Below, in pieces: positions 36,936 through 44,347 of a stretch of DNA of 64,000 bases (position 1 is its first letter; each line of letters opens with the position of its first letter). Origin of the DNA: Gemmatimonadota bacterium (GTDB lineage Bacteria; Gemmatimonadota; Gemmatimonadetes; Gemmatimonadales; Gemmatimonadaceae). The notes below the pieces were generated by a model. That model worked only from the letters and a program-made list of their open reading frames with translations, was not told the origin of the DNA and did not search any database. Both the position numbers and the translations under genes were made by a program. The stretch spans positions 62,001 through 126,000 of the forward strand of contig JADJAD010000014.1 in NCBI GenBank assembly GCA_016704465.1, given 5' to 3'.

Positions 36936-37613
36936 CTACGACAGGGACTTGAGTACGAGCTTGGAGACGGCCTTCAAGGTATCGAAGACTCCATCGCCCG
37001 TCACGGCAACTGCCTCGAAATAAGGCGCACGCTCCACCCATTCGCCAGTCGGGAGCTGCGCCACGAGGTGCTCGCCCGCATGCCACGGATCGGGGGCGAC
37101 GCGCTGCCGCCCCGGCTCGGTGACCTCCCATCCGGGGTTGAGCGCATCCTGCAGCTCCGAAAGCGGCGCCGCGTTGGGCAGGTCGCGCTTGTTGTATTGC
37201 ACGACAAACGGCATGTGCGTGAGGTCGTAGCCGTACTCGGCCATGTTGTCGTACAGGTTCTGCATCGCCTCGAGGTTCGCTTCCATCCGCTCCATCTGCG
37301 AGTCGGCCACGAACACGATGCCGTCGACGCCCTTGAGGATCAGCTTGCGCGACGCATTGTAGTACACCTGCCCGGGGACGGTATACAGGTGGAAGCGCGT
37401 CTTGAAGCCGCGGATCGTCCCCAGGTCGACAGGGAGAAAGTCGAAGAAGAGGGTGCGTTCGCTCTCGGTGGCGAGCGAGATCAGCTTCCCGCGAGATCCC
37501 GGCGTGACCTTCTTGTAGACGTGTTCGAGGTTGCTGGTCTTGCCGCCCAACCCCGGCCCGTAGTACACGATCTTGCAGTTGATCTCGCGTGAGGCGTAGT
37601 TGATCATCGACAT
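36936..37613 (-). CDS. mglA: MglA-like polarity GTPase
   Basis: 225 residues. Opens NYASREINCKIVYYGPGLGG with P-loop GPGLGGKTSN; the switch II region reads FHLYTVPGQVYYNASRKLIL, with the Thr in place of Asp that marks MglA; the guanine motif is NKRDLP. MglA sets the leading pole in gliding and twitching bacteria and is common in non-motile lineages too. It is about 30 residues longer than usual: an insertion (GWEVTEPGRQRVAPDPWHAG and following) lies between the NKRD region and the final helix FDTLKAVSKLVLKSL. The partner MglB is 21 bases upstream. Confidence 0.92.
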   Translation of the reverse strand: MSMINYASREINCKIVYYGPGLGGKTSNLEHVYKKVTPGSRGKLISLATESERTLFFDFLPVDLGTIRGFKTRFHLYTVPGQVYYNASRKLILKGVDGIVFVADSQMERMEANLEAMQNLYDNMAEYGYDLTHMPFVVQYNKRDLPNAAPLSELQDALNPGWEVTEPGRQRVAPDPWHAGEHLVAQLPTGEWVERAPYFEAVAVTGDGVFDTLKAVSKLVLKSLS

Positions 37614-37634
37614 CGGCGTCTCCGTTGGTGCGTC

Positions 37635-38129
37635 TTACTGGAAGAGACGGTCGATTTCGTCATCGACATCGCCGAGCAGCGGTTCGCGCTGCGGATTCGA
37701 CTCCTGCGAGCGCTGGAGCGAGCGTTCGATCAACCGGCCCAACTCGTCGACGATGCCGCGCATCTTGAGGCGCACGAGTCCGAGGGTGGTGCGGTTGTCG
37801 AACAGGGCCACCAGGATGACCCGCCGCGCCACGTCGCCGAGCAGCATCGACTCCTTCTCGCCCTGGTGAAAGAGCGTGTTGAAGTCGGTCTCGCCGATAA
37901 GGCGCGCCAACTGGGCATTCGCCGAGAAATCCGCCGCCGTGAGCGAGGCAAATGCCGCCACATCGAAGGTGGGGCGGTCGCCCGCCACGGTCACCAGCTG
38001 CCCGCTGCGATCCACCAGCAGCGCGCACCGCGTGTTGCTATCGAAGAGGAAGCGCTGCAGCACCTGGTTGAGGGCCGCGTGGTCCTCTTCGGTGAACGAC
38101 CAGCTGGAAGCTCCGAGTGGCATGCGCAT
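37635..38129 (-). CDS. mglB: MglB-like roadblock/LC7 GTPase-activating partner
   Basis: 164 residues with a roadblock fold: HAALNQVLQRFLFDSNTRCA, LLVDRSGQLVTVAG and KESMLLGDVARRVILVALF. MglB dimers activate the GTPase of MglA and sit at the opposite cell pole. The C-terminal acidic tail (LLGDVDDEIDRLFQ) is typical. It lies between a small membrane gene and mglA in one closely spaced minus-strand run. Confidence 0.9.
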   Translation of the reverse strand: MRMPLGASSWSFTEEDHAALNQVLQRFLFDSNTRCALLVDRSGQLVTVAGDRPTFDVAAFASLTAADFSANAQLARLIGETDFNTLFHQGEKESMLLGDVARRVILVALFDNRTTLGLVRLKMRGIVDELGRLIERSLQRSQESNPQREPLLGDVDDEIDRLFQ

Positions 38130-38145
38130 GGGAATCAGGCGGGAA

Positions 38146-38412
38146 TCAGGCGAGCGAACGTTCCACGCGACGCAGCAACCGGCGCGCGCGGCGGCGCAGT
38201 TCGGGCTTCGGCTCCCACGCGAGGTAATCGCGCAGCAGCGTCACCGTCTGCCCATCCGCCTGGGACCGCAGGTAACTCAGCGCCGCGAGCCGGCGCACCG
38301 GGCTGTCACTGAACAGGCTCTGCCGATCCGCGACCTGCTGGCGACTCCAGAGCACGAACCCAGCGACCATTCCGCCCAGCATGCCGAAGGAAACGACCGA
38401 TCCCTTGCGCAT
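38146..38412 (-). CDS. Small membrane-anchored protein, unknown function
   Basis: 88 residues. One N-terminal hydrophobic segment (VVSFGMLGGMVAGFVLW) followed by a helical, Arg-rich part (DSPVRRLAALSYLRSQADGQ, RRRARRLLRRVERSL) that looks like one and a half HEAT-type repeats. ATG 38412 overlaps the recR stop (TGATG), and mglB starts 16 bases later, so it is co-translated with recR and could be an accessory of the MglAB system. I do not recognise a family. Confidence 0.7.
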   Translation of the reverse strand: MRKGSVVSFGMLGGMVAGFVLWSRQQVADRQSLFSDSPVRRLAALSYLRSQADGQTVTLLRDYLAWEPKPELRRRARRLLRRVERSLA

Positions 38413-39002
38413 CACGGCATCTCCCGGCGCGCCGAGAGCGCCTGCGCGATCGTGATACCGTCGGCGTACTCCAGGTCGCCGCCGACCGGGAGACCGCGGG
38501 CAATGCGGGTGACACGCGCCACATGCGGCGCCAGTACCTGTTGCAGGTACAGCGCCGTTGCTTCGCCTTCGACACTCGGGTTGGTTGCCACGATCACCTC
38601 GGTTACGGCTCCACCGGCCACCCGGCGCTCAAGTTCCGACACGGTCAGGTCCTCGGGACCGACCCCGTCGAGCGGAGAAATGCGCCCCCCGAGGACGTGA
38701 TATCGCCCCCGGAACTCGCCGGCGCGTTCGATTGCGCCGATATCCGCCGCTTCTTCGACGGCGCAGAGGACCGCCGCGTCACGTCTTGGATCGCGACAAA
38801 TCGCACATTCCGCGTCTTCGGTCGGGTTGAAGCAGGTCTGGCAGGGGTGCACACGCTCGGCCAGCGTCTCCAGCGCCCGGGCCAGCCGAATGCTGCGCTC
38901 ACGCGGTTGCTTCAGCAGATGGTACGTCAGTCGCAGCGCCGTCTTCCGTCCGATCCCCGGGAGTTTCGACAGCTCGCCGGCCAGTTCGTCAATGACCGAC
39001 AC
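38412..39002 (-). CDS. recR: Recombination mediator RecR
   Basis: 196 residues. Helix-hairpin-helix ELSKLPGIGRKTALRLTYHL, zinc finger CQTCFNPTEDAECAIC, and the Toprim domain with ITEV-type strand VTEVIVATNPSVEGEATALY and GLPVGGDLEYADGITIAQAL. Works with RecO/RecF to load RecA at gaps. Position directly after ybaB and dnaX is the classic conserved order. Confidence 0.95.
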   Translation of the reverse strand: MSVIDELAGELSKLPGIGRKTALRLTYHLLKQPRERSIRLARALETLAERVHPCQTCFNPTEDAECAICRDPRRDAAVLCAVEEAADIGAIERAGEFRGRYHVLGGRISPLDGVGPEDLTVSELERRVAGGAVTEVIVATNPSVEGEATALYLQQVLAPHVARVTRIARGLPVGGDLEYADGITIAQALSARREMP

Positions 39003-39004
39003 GA

Positions 39005-39322
39005 CTAGAACGGCAGCTTGAACGGGAGATTCATCCCCCCCGTCAGCTTCCCCATCTCGGCCTGCGCCACCTCGCTCGCCTTCTTCTGCGCGTCGGAAAC
39101 GGCGACCACGATCAGGTCCTCGAGCATTTCCACATCGCTCGCATTCACGATGGAAGGATCGAGCTTGATCTTGCGCACGGTCCCCTTCCCGTCCGCCTCG
39201 ACGGTGACCATGCCGCCGCCGGACGTTCCGGTCACCGAGCGCTGCGAAAGCTCGTCCTGCATTTCCTGCATCTTGGTCTGCATCTGCTGCGCCTGCTGCA
39301 GAAGCTTCAGAATGTCGGCCAT
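39005..39322 (-). CDS. YbaB/EbfC nucleoid-associated protein
   Basis: 105 residues from ATG 39322. Typical MADILKLLQQAQQMQTKMQE opening, then VTVEADGKGTVRKIKLDPSI and a C-terminal GGMNLPFKLPF. These small dimers bind DNA and are nearly always encoded between dnaX and recR, as here (2 bases before recR). An upstream in-frame ATG (39346) is possible but lies in the AT-rich leader. Confidence 0.93.
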   Translation of the reverse strand: MADILKLLQQAQQMQTKMQEMQDELSQRSVTGTSGGGMVTVEADGKGTVRKIKLDPSIVNASDVEMLEDLIVVAVSDAQKKASEVAQAEMGKLTGGMNLPFKLPF

Positions 39323-39339
39323 GGATTCGTCGCTCACGT

Positions 39340-39385
39340 AAAACAAGAAGTCAAATCAATAACACCAAGGTATGTATTAGTTTAC
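39340..39385 (-). promoter_or_regulatory. AT-rich island between dnaX and ybaB
   Basis: This ~45-base stretch is by far the most A+T-rich in its neighbourhood and spans the dnaX stop. On the minus strand TTGTAA, 17 bases, TGTTAT is a possible promoter (four of six matches in each box), which would give ybaB-recR and the mgl genes their own transcript. Assignment of exact boxes is tentative. Confidence 0.4.
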
Positions 39386-41314
39386 AAGATCCAGATCAAG
39401 TTCATCGATAGCAGCAGATAGGACCGGGTCACGCTTGCGAAGCGCCACCAGCGTCTCTGACTTGATCGATGCCGCGGTCATGCGCCGCGGCTCTGCACCG
39501 GCCGCCGATTCGGGAGGGAGCAGTTGTACTCGGGTCACCCCGACGATGTGCTGCGAGAGGGCGTTGGTGAGCTCCTTGGACTTGGCCGCAAGGCTCTCGA
39601 ACGCCCCCATCTCCTCGACCTGGAGCGAGACGAGTCCCGACAACGCGACCGCAGAGGGGAGCGCCCGCTCGAGCAGCGTCCCCACAATCGGCCGCTCCTT
39701 CCGGACGGCGGCGATGATCTCGTCCCACCGCTCGGTGAGCGTGTTGATGTCGAGCGGCGCCGCGACGGCCACCGGGGGTGCCGGCAATCGACGGGGAGCC
39801 GTCTCGACGGACGCGCGCCGGTCGGTCGCCGCGCTTCCACGCGCCACCGCGGTCGCAGTGCCGGCGCCGTCGACCGCGACCCCACCGTGCGCACGACCCA
39901 TGTAGGCAGAGGGCTCCGCAGAACCCTCCGCCACCGCGCGGCGAGCAACGGGAGGCTGCTGGCGGCCAGGCACCCCCTCCATCGCAACCGGCGTTCCGAC
40001 CGGTGTGTCGCCGCGGTTGGGCGGCTCTTCTCGGGCGCGAGAATCGTGTGCCGTCGGCGGCGCGGATCGGGAGCCTGCTCGATGCTCGCTCCCTCCCCCA
40101 GGGGCGGGACGTCCGGACGGCGGCGGGCGCGGCGTGCCTCGCCCGCCGCTTCCCCCCGCACTTCCCCCCGAGCTTCCCCCATCCGTGCCGAGCTCGCGCA
40201 GCACATCCTCGAGCTCGAGCGTGCGGTCGAGCAGGGCGAATCGCACCAGAAGGGTCTCGAGCAGGAGCTGCTGCTGTCCACTGCGCCGAAAGCGCGGTTC
40301 CAGCTCGCCTACGGCGTTCAGCATGCGCAGGAGGTCGCCGGGGGCCAGGCGATCCTTCCGCTCGAGCAGCGCGTCGCGCGCCGCGGCGCTCACCTCGACC
40401 TCGGTGGCACCCAGCGCCACGGCGAGCTGCGCACGCAGCATCTCGCCCAGCCCCCCCAGGAACTGCCCGAGATCGACCCCCTGGTCCACCAGCCGCCCCA
40501 TGGTGCCGAATACGTCACCGGCCCGACGGTCGGCGATGATGTCGAGAATGCCGAGGTACTCGTCCTCGGCGACGAGGCCGAGGGCCTCGCGCACGCGCGT
40601 CGCCGTCACGCCGCCGTCGCCTAACGCCAGCACCTGGTCGGTCAGCGAGAGCGCGTCGCGCATGGAGCCGTCGGCGGCGCGGGCGATCATCCCCAGCGCC
40701 TCAGGCTCGGCGTCGACCCCTTCCTCGGCGAGTACGGCCAGCACCCGATCGCGGATGTCCGCCGGTCCCATGCGGCGAAAGTCGAAGCGCTGGAGGCGGG
40801 AGAGCACGGGGGCGGCCGACTGGGCGATCTTCTGCGGCTCCGTGGTCGCGAAGACAAAGACCACGCGCGGGGGCGGCTCCTCGAGGATCTTCAGGAGCGC
40901 GTTCCACGCCTCACGCGTGAGCATGTGCGCTTCGTCGACGATATAGACCTTGTAGCGCCCCTCGCCCGAGGGCGCGTACATCGCGCGTTCGCGCAGGTCG
41001 CGCGCATCATCGACGCCGCGATTGGAGGCGGCGTCGATCTCGACCACGTCGAGCGATGCCCCGCCGCTCCAGATGCGGGTGCAACTCTCGCAGGCTCCAC
41101 ACGGCTCACCGTCGGCGCGCTTGTTCTCGCAGTTGAGGGCCATCGCCAGGACGCGCGCCAACGTCGTCTTCCCCACCCCGCGCGGACCGCACAGCAGGTA
41201 CCCGTGCGCCACGCGCCCGCGCGCGATGGCCCCCTTGAGGGTGTTCGACACATGCGATTGCACGGCGACGGTCGCGAAGCTGCGCGGCCGGTACTTGCGG
41301 GCGAGAGCGATCAA
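39377..41314 (-). CDS. dnaX: DNA polymerase III subunits gamma/tau
   Basis: 645 residues. Clamp-loader ATPase: Walker A GPRGVGKTTLARVLAM, zinc module CENKRADGEPCGACESC, Walker B YIVDEAHML, sensor FVFATTEPQKIAQSAAPVLS, then domain III. A 150-residue Gly/Pro/Arg-rich linker (about 380-530) precedes a C-terminal tau-like domain (WDEIIAAVRKERPIVGTLLE) that would contact the polymerase. Start is TTG 41314, with CCCGTCCACC directly in front, a single copy of the heptamer seen four-fold elsewhere. Contains TTA within CGTTAGGC (40619-40626). Confidence 0.93.
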   Translation of the reverse strand: MIALARKYRPRSFATVAVQSHVSNTLKGAIARGRVAHGYLLCGPRGVGKTTLARVLAMALNCENKRADGEPCGACESCTRIWSGGASLDVVEIDAASNRGVDDARDLRERAMYAPSGEGRYKVYIVDEAHMLTREAWNALLKILEEPPPRVVFVFATTEPQKIAQSAAPVLSRLQRFDFRRMGPADIRDRVLAVLAEEGVDAEPEALGMIARAADGSMRDALSLTDQVLALGDGGVTATRVREALGLVAEDEYLGILDIIADRRAGDVFGTMGRLVDQGVDLGQFLGGLGEMLRAQLAVALGATEVEVSAAARDALLERKDRLAPGDLLRMLNAVGELEPRFRRSGQQQLLLETLLVRFALLDRTLELEDVLRELGTDGGSSGGSAGGSGGRGTPRPPPSGRPAPGGGSEHRAGSRSAPPTAHDSRAREEPPNRGDTPVGTPVAMEGVPGRQQPPVARRAVAEGSAEPSAYMGRAHGGVAVDGAGTATAVARGSAATDRRASVETAPRRLPAPPVAVAAPLDINTLTERWDEIIAAVRKERPIVGTLLERALPSAVALSGLVSLQVEEMGAFESLAAKSKELTNALSQHIVGVTRVQLLPPESAAGAEPRRMTAASIKSETLVALRKRDPVLSAAIDELDLDLVN

Positions 41315-41508
41315 GGTGGACGGGACGTCGAGAGGGCGGGCAGACGAGAGGACCAGCGGGCGGGGGCGTGCAAGCGTGCGTGCCGACGTGCGTGTATCGG
41401 CGAGCTACCTACCCCGCAAATTGGCCTCGGGCTCTGGTCGGCGCGAGTGCTGGAAAGACAATCGCGCGGGGCTCCGCAGCCGTTGCCGGCTCGAGCACCC
41501 GCGCGATA

Positions 41509-41604
41509 CTCCAGGTCTGACGGAGCAACGCTAGACATCGCGTACCGCTGCTACCTTCGGGGTCCTCACGGGGTTGGCGCGCTTTCGCCCTCCGGGACCT
41601 GGAG
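41509..41604 (-). ncRNA. ffs: Signal recognition particle RNA, small bacterial type
   Basis: 96 nucleotides on the minus strand. The ends pair perfectly (CTCCAGGTC at 41604-41596 with GACCTGGAG at 41517-41509). The apical domain reads GTGAGGACC, a CCGAA loop, then GGTAGCAGCGG: the AGG/AGCA internal loop flanked by an A-U and two C-G pairs is the Ffh-binding site of SRP RNA. Two departures from consensus: GAGG for CAGG in the loop's 5' side, and a five-base loop CCGAA where GGAA-type tetraloops are usual (one C may be an extra homopolymer base). It has its own promoter and lies upstream of dnaX, a common location for ffs. 41315-41508, between it and dnaX, holds no gene; TTGCGG-N17-TACACG there may be the dnaX promoter. 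Confidence 0.88.
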
Positions 41605-41612
41605 CGCAGGGA

Positions 41613-41641
41613 AAGCTAGTGGCGTGTGCCCCGCGCGACAA
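41613..41641 (-). promoter_or_regulatory. Promoter of the SRP RNA gene
   Basis: On the minus strand TTGTCG (41641-41636), exactly 17 bases, TAGCTT (41618-41613). Seven to eight bases later comes position 41604-41605, the first base of the terminal SRP stem, so promoter and RNA end support each other independently. Confidence 0.75.
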
Positions 41642-41715
41642 CTGCAGGCGTGCGGTCGCCCGCGCCACTCGATGCGGAGGAGTCGCCGCGATGGCGCCGT
41701 GCTTCCGATCGACGA

Positions 41716-42789
41716 CTACCGTCGCGGTGTCGCCGGCCACTCGCTCGTATCGCCAAGCGCACGCCAGGCCTCGTCGAGCCCGGTCAGCACCGCCTCGCCG
41801 GCCGCCTCCACCTGCTCCATGGTCACGTCCAGGTGCATCACGGCGCGAACGCGGGTTGGGGACCAGACTCCGACCTTCACCCCGTGCTCGGCCACACGCC
41901 GAACGACGTCGTGGGCCGACAGTCCGGGCGTCAGGTCGATCATCACAATGTTGCTGTCGGGCGGGGCGACCGTCGCGGCAATCGCCCGGTCGACGATGAG
42001 CGAGAAGCGGGTCGCCTTGTCGTGATCGTCCATGAGGCGATCTCGATTGTGCCGCACGCCGTAGAGCGCCCCCGCCGAGGCGATACCGCTCTGCCGCATC
42101 ACCCCTCCCAGCCGTTTCCGGTGTTCGTTCGCCCGCACCAGGAGCTCGTCGGACCCGGCCAGCGCCGCTCCGATCGGCGCCCCCAGTCCCTTCGAGAAGG
42201 AGACCATCACGGTGTCGGCATACTGCGCGAACTCGTGCAACGGGGTTCCCGATGCGGTCGCTGCGTTCCAGAGGCGCGCGCCGTCCAGGTGCACCGCGCA
42301 CCCATGGTTCCGCGCCACGTCGTGCATGGCGCGCACGCCGGCGAGCGGGGTCACGAGCCCCCCTGCACTGTTGTGCGTGTTCTCGAGACAAACCAGCGAC
42401 GCACGCGGTGCGCTCGGCGCGGGCGCCCGGAAGGCGCGCTCCAGCGACTGCGCCTCCATCATCGGCCCCTCTCCCTGGACGGCGCGCAGCTGCACGCCGG
42501 CGAGCGCCGCCGCCCCGACCATCTCCCAGTCGTTGATGTGCGAGCCGTAGTCGGCGTACATCTCGGTCCCGCGCTCGGCCAGGGCCCAGATGGCGCATTG
42601 GTTCGCCATGGTGCCGCTGGGGAAAAAGAGCGCGCGCTCCTTGCCGAGCAGTTCGGCGACCGTAGCCTCGAGCTGGCGCGTCGTCGGGTCGCCGTCCAGG
42701 TAGTCGTCGCCCACGTCGGCCTCGGCGATGGCGCGACGCATCTCGGGCGACGGCTTGGTGACGGTATCGGAGCGGATGTCGATGGACAT
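41716..42789 (-). CDS. ltaE: Low-specificity L-threonine aldolase
   Basis: 357-residue PLP enzyme that cleaves threonine/allo-threonine to glycine and acetaldehyde. IDIRSDTVTKPSPEMRRAI at the start, GDDYLDGDPTTRQLEATVAE, PSGTMANQCAIWALA, cofactor aspartate in CAVHLDGARLWNAA and the PLP lysine in TVMVSFSKGLGAPIGAAL. Length fits the family. The start codon is preceded at five bases by the CCCGTCC repeat and no Shine-Dalgarno. It is the last gene of the minus-strand run before the SRP RNA. Confidence 0.92.
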   Translation of the reverse strand: MSIDIRSDTVTKPSPEMRRAIAEADVGDDYLDGDPTTRQLEATVAELLGKERALFFPSGTMANQCAIWALAERGTEMYADYGSHINDWEMVGAAALAGVQLRAVQGEGPMMEAQSLERAFRAPAPSAPRASLVCLENTHNSAGGLVTPLAGVRAMHDVARNHGCAVHLDGARLWNAATASGTPLHEFAQYADTVMVSFSKGLGAPIGAALAGSDELLVRANEHRKRLGGVMRQSGIASAGALYGVRHNRDRLMDDHDKATRFSLIVDRAIAATVAPPDSNIVMIDLTPGLSAHDVVRRVAEHGVKVGVWSPTRVRAVMHLDVTMEQVEAAGEAVLTGLDEAWRALGDTSEWPATPRR

Positions 42790-42794
42790 GCTTG

Positions 42795-42826
42795 GGACGG
42801 GGGGGGGACGGGGGACGGGGGACGGG
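42795..42826 (-). repeat. Four CCCGTCC heptamers before the threonine aldolase start
   Basis: On the coding (minus) strand: CCCGTCC at 42826-42820, 42819-42813 and 42812-42806, four extra Cs, then CCCGTCC at 42801-42795, followed by CAAGC and the ATG at 42789. The complementary strand has four or more G-tracts separated by AC, a sequence able in principle to fold as a G-quadruplex. Confidence 0.92.
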
Positions 42827-42854
42827 AGGGGCTGATGCGCAATACCCGTTTTTT

Positions 42855-43796
42855 CTAACGACCTTCTAGCGTCTCGCGTTGCAGCCGCCGTACTCGGCGC
42901 AGCTCGTGGGCTTGGGAGACTTCGCCGCCGAGGATGAAGATCAGCGCGGAGTAGTAGACCCAGAACACGAGCGACACCATCGCGTAGATCGTCCCGCTGT
43001 AGATCGACTCCGACGACAGCGACTGGGTGAAGGCGGTCCAGACGTTGCGGGCGATCTCGAACAGGACGCTGGTCGTCAGGGCCCCAACCAGCGCCTGCTG
43101 CCAGCGAATGCGGCGATGGGGAAGGAATCGATAGAGCGACCAGAAGGTGGCCACGAAGAAGACGAACGCGACCAGCCGGCCGAGCGCGTACTCCACCGAC
43201 CCCATCACGTCCTCGCGCAGGCCGACCTCGACCAGGAGCGTTGCCCCGCGCGAGGTGGCAATCGCAAGGTAGGTGCTCAGCGCGGCGTAGATGACGAGCA
43301 GGATCGAGGAATAGACGGTGATGCGCGCGTCGAACAGCTTGCCGGCGATGATACCGCGCTGGCTCTGGATGTCGAAGATCTCGGCCAGCACGGTACGTAG
43401 CGACCCGAAGAGGCGCGTGGAGAACCAGACGAACGTCACGGCCCCCCACGCTCCCAGCGCGTCACGCGCGCGAATGACGTCGCTGAACAGTGCCTCGATG
43501 GCGGCGTGGGTTGCCGGCGCCTGCTGCGGCAGGAAACGATCGGTCAGGGAGCGCACTTCGGCGAGCGACGCGTCGGGGGTGAGGCGCAAGGCGAAGACCA
43601 GCGCGGTGATGACGAGCAGGACGAACGGGACCGCGGCCAGCAGGATGTTGAAGGCGATGCCGCCCGCGAGGAAGAAGATGTTGTCCTCGGCGCTCGAGAC
43701 CCAGACACGCCGCACGTAGTCGCGCAGCGTCTCCACGAGGCGGGCGAGCGGCGTCGCTCCCCCGTCCGCAGGCGCCGCCGTTGCCTGGGTCACGGC
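42855..43796 (-). CDS. YihY/BrkB family inner-membrane protein
   Basis: 313 residues from GTG 43796. Six hydrophobic segments, with family features FFLAGGIAFNILLAAVPFVL, GAWGAVTFVWFSTRLFGSLR and WQQALVGALTTSVLFEIARN, YAMVSLVFWVYYSALIFILG. The family was once misnamed RNase BN; its real activity is unsettled. The frame is open up to 43928, which would overlap the YtxH gene by 110 bases; GTG 43796 avoids this and removes only Pro/Thr-rich sequence. GTG 43862 is intermediate. Confidence 0.85.
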   Translation of the reverse strand, partial: AVTQATAAPADGGATPLARLVETLRDYVRRVWVSSAEDNIFFLAGGIAFNILLAAVPFVLLVITALVFALRLTPDASLAEVRSLTDRFLPQQAPATHAAIEALFSDVIRARDALGAWGAVTFVWFSTRLFGSLRTVLAEIFDIQSQRGIIAGKLFDARITVYSSILLVIYAALSTYLAIATSRGATLLVEVGLREDVMGSVEYALGRLVAFVFFVATFWSLYRFLPHRRIRWQQALVGALTTSVLFEIARNVWTAFTQSLSSESIYSGTIYAMVSLVFWVYYSALIFILGGEVSQAHELRRVRRLQRETLEGR

Positions 43797-43818
43797 CGGC
43801 GCGTTCGCGGGCCGTGGA

Positions 43819-44307
43819 TCAGTCGGCGGTGGCGTCGTCGCGCTCTGGGGCCGGCCCGTCACTCGTCGCTCGCTGGGCGTCTGCCAGGCGCCGCTCCAGG
43901 TCGTGTCGCGCATCGCGCGCTGCCGCACGCCCCTCCTCGACCGCGCGCCCGAGATCGCGCCGCTTGTCGCGGATCGTGCGGCGCGTGTCGTCGATGGTGT
44001 CCTCGATCTTGTCGCGGGCTCCCTCGACGATGTCGCGCCCGCGCTCGCGTGTCTCCCCCACGAGACGACCGGCGCGCTCGCGAATGTTGTACGCGCGGTC
44101 CTTCAGGTCGTCCGAGTAGTTGCCGGCCAGGCGACGCGCCCGCCGGGCCTTGCGCCGCAGGACGTGGCGCGTCTCTTCGCCCGACTGCGGTGCGAAGATC
44201 AGCGCCAGGCCGGCCCCGATCGCGATGCCGGTGAGCAGCGCAGTGATCGACGATCCCGAGCGCCGTTCGATGATCACCCGGTCATCGTCAAGGTCCTTGC
44301 GAGCCAT
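43819..44307 (-). CDS. YtxH-like protein with long charged coiled coil
   Basis: 162 residues. One membrane segment with the YtxH-type pattern ALLTGIAIGAGLALIFAPQSGEETR, then about 110 highly charged, mostly Arg/Asp/Glu residues (AGRLVGETRERGRDIVEGAR, DKIEDTIDDTRRTIRDKRRD) that should form a helix similar to apolipoprotein/LEA-like repeats. Such proteins are tied to envelope or general stress in other bacteria. The ATG follows an AGGAGGT (44315-44309 in gene sense, about two bases away), one of the best ribosome sites in the window. Confidence 0.8.
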   Translation of the reverse strand: MARKDLDDDRVIIERRSGSSITALLTGIAIGAGLALIFAPQSGEETRHVLRRKARRARRLAGNYSDDLKDRAYNIRERAGRLVGETRERGRDIVEGARDKIEDTIDDTRRTIRDKRRDLGRAVEEGRAAARDARHDLERRLADAQRATSDGPAPERDDATAD

Positions 44308-44347
44308 CGTACCTCCTGGTCTGCCGGGCTCGCGCCCGTGCGTGGAT

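Noticed and set aside
41311..41538. Small minus-strand frame upstream of dnaX
   Set aside because: It overlaps the SRP RNA end and has low-complexity composition.
43797..43928. YihY start at 43928
   Set aside because: It would overlap the YtxH gene by 110 bases and adds only Pro/Thr-rich sequence before the first membrane segment.
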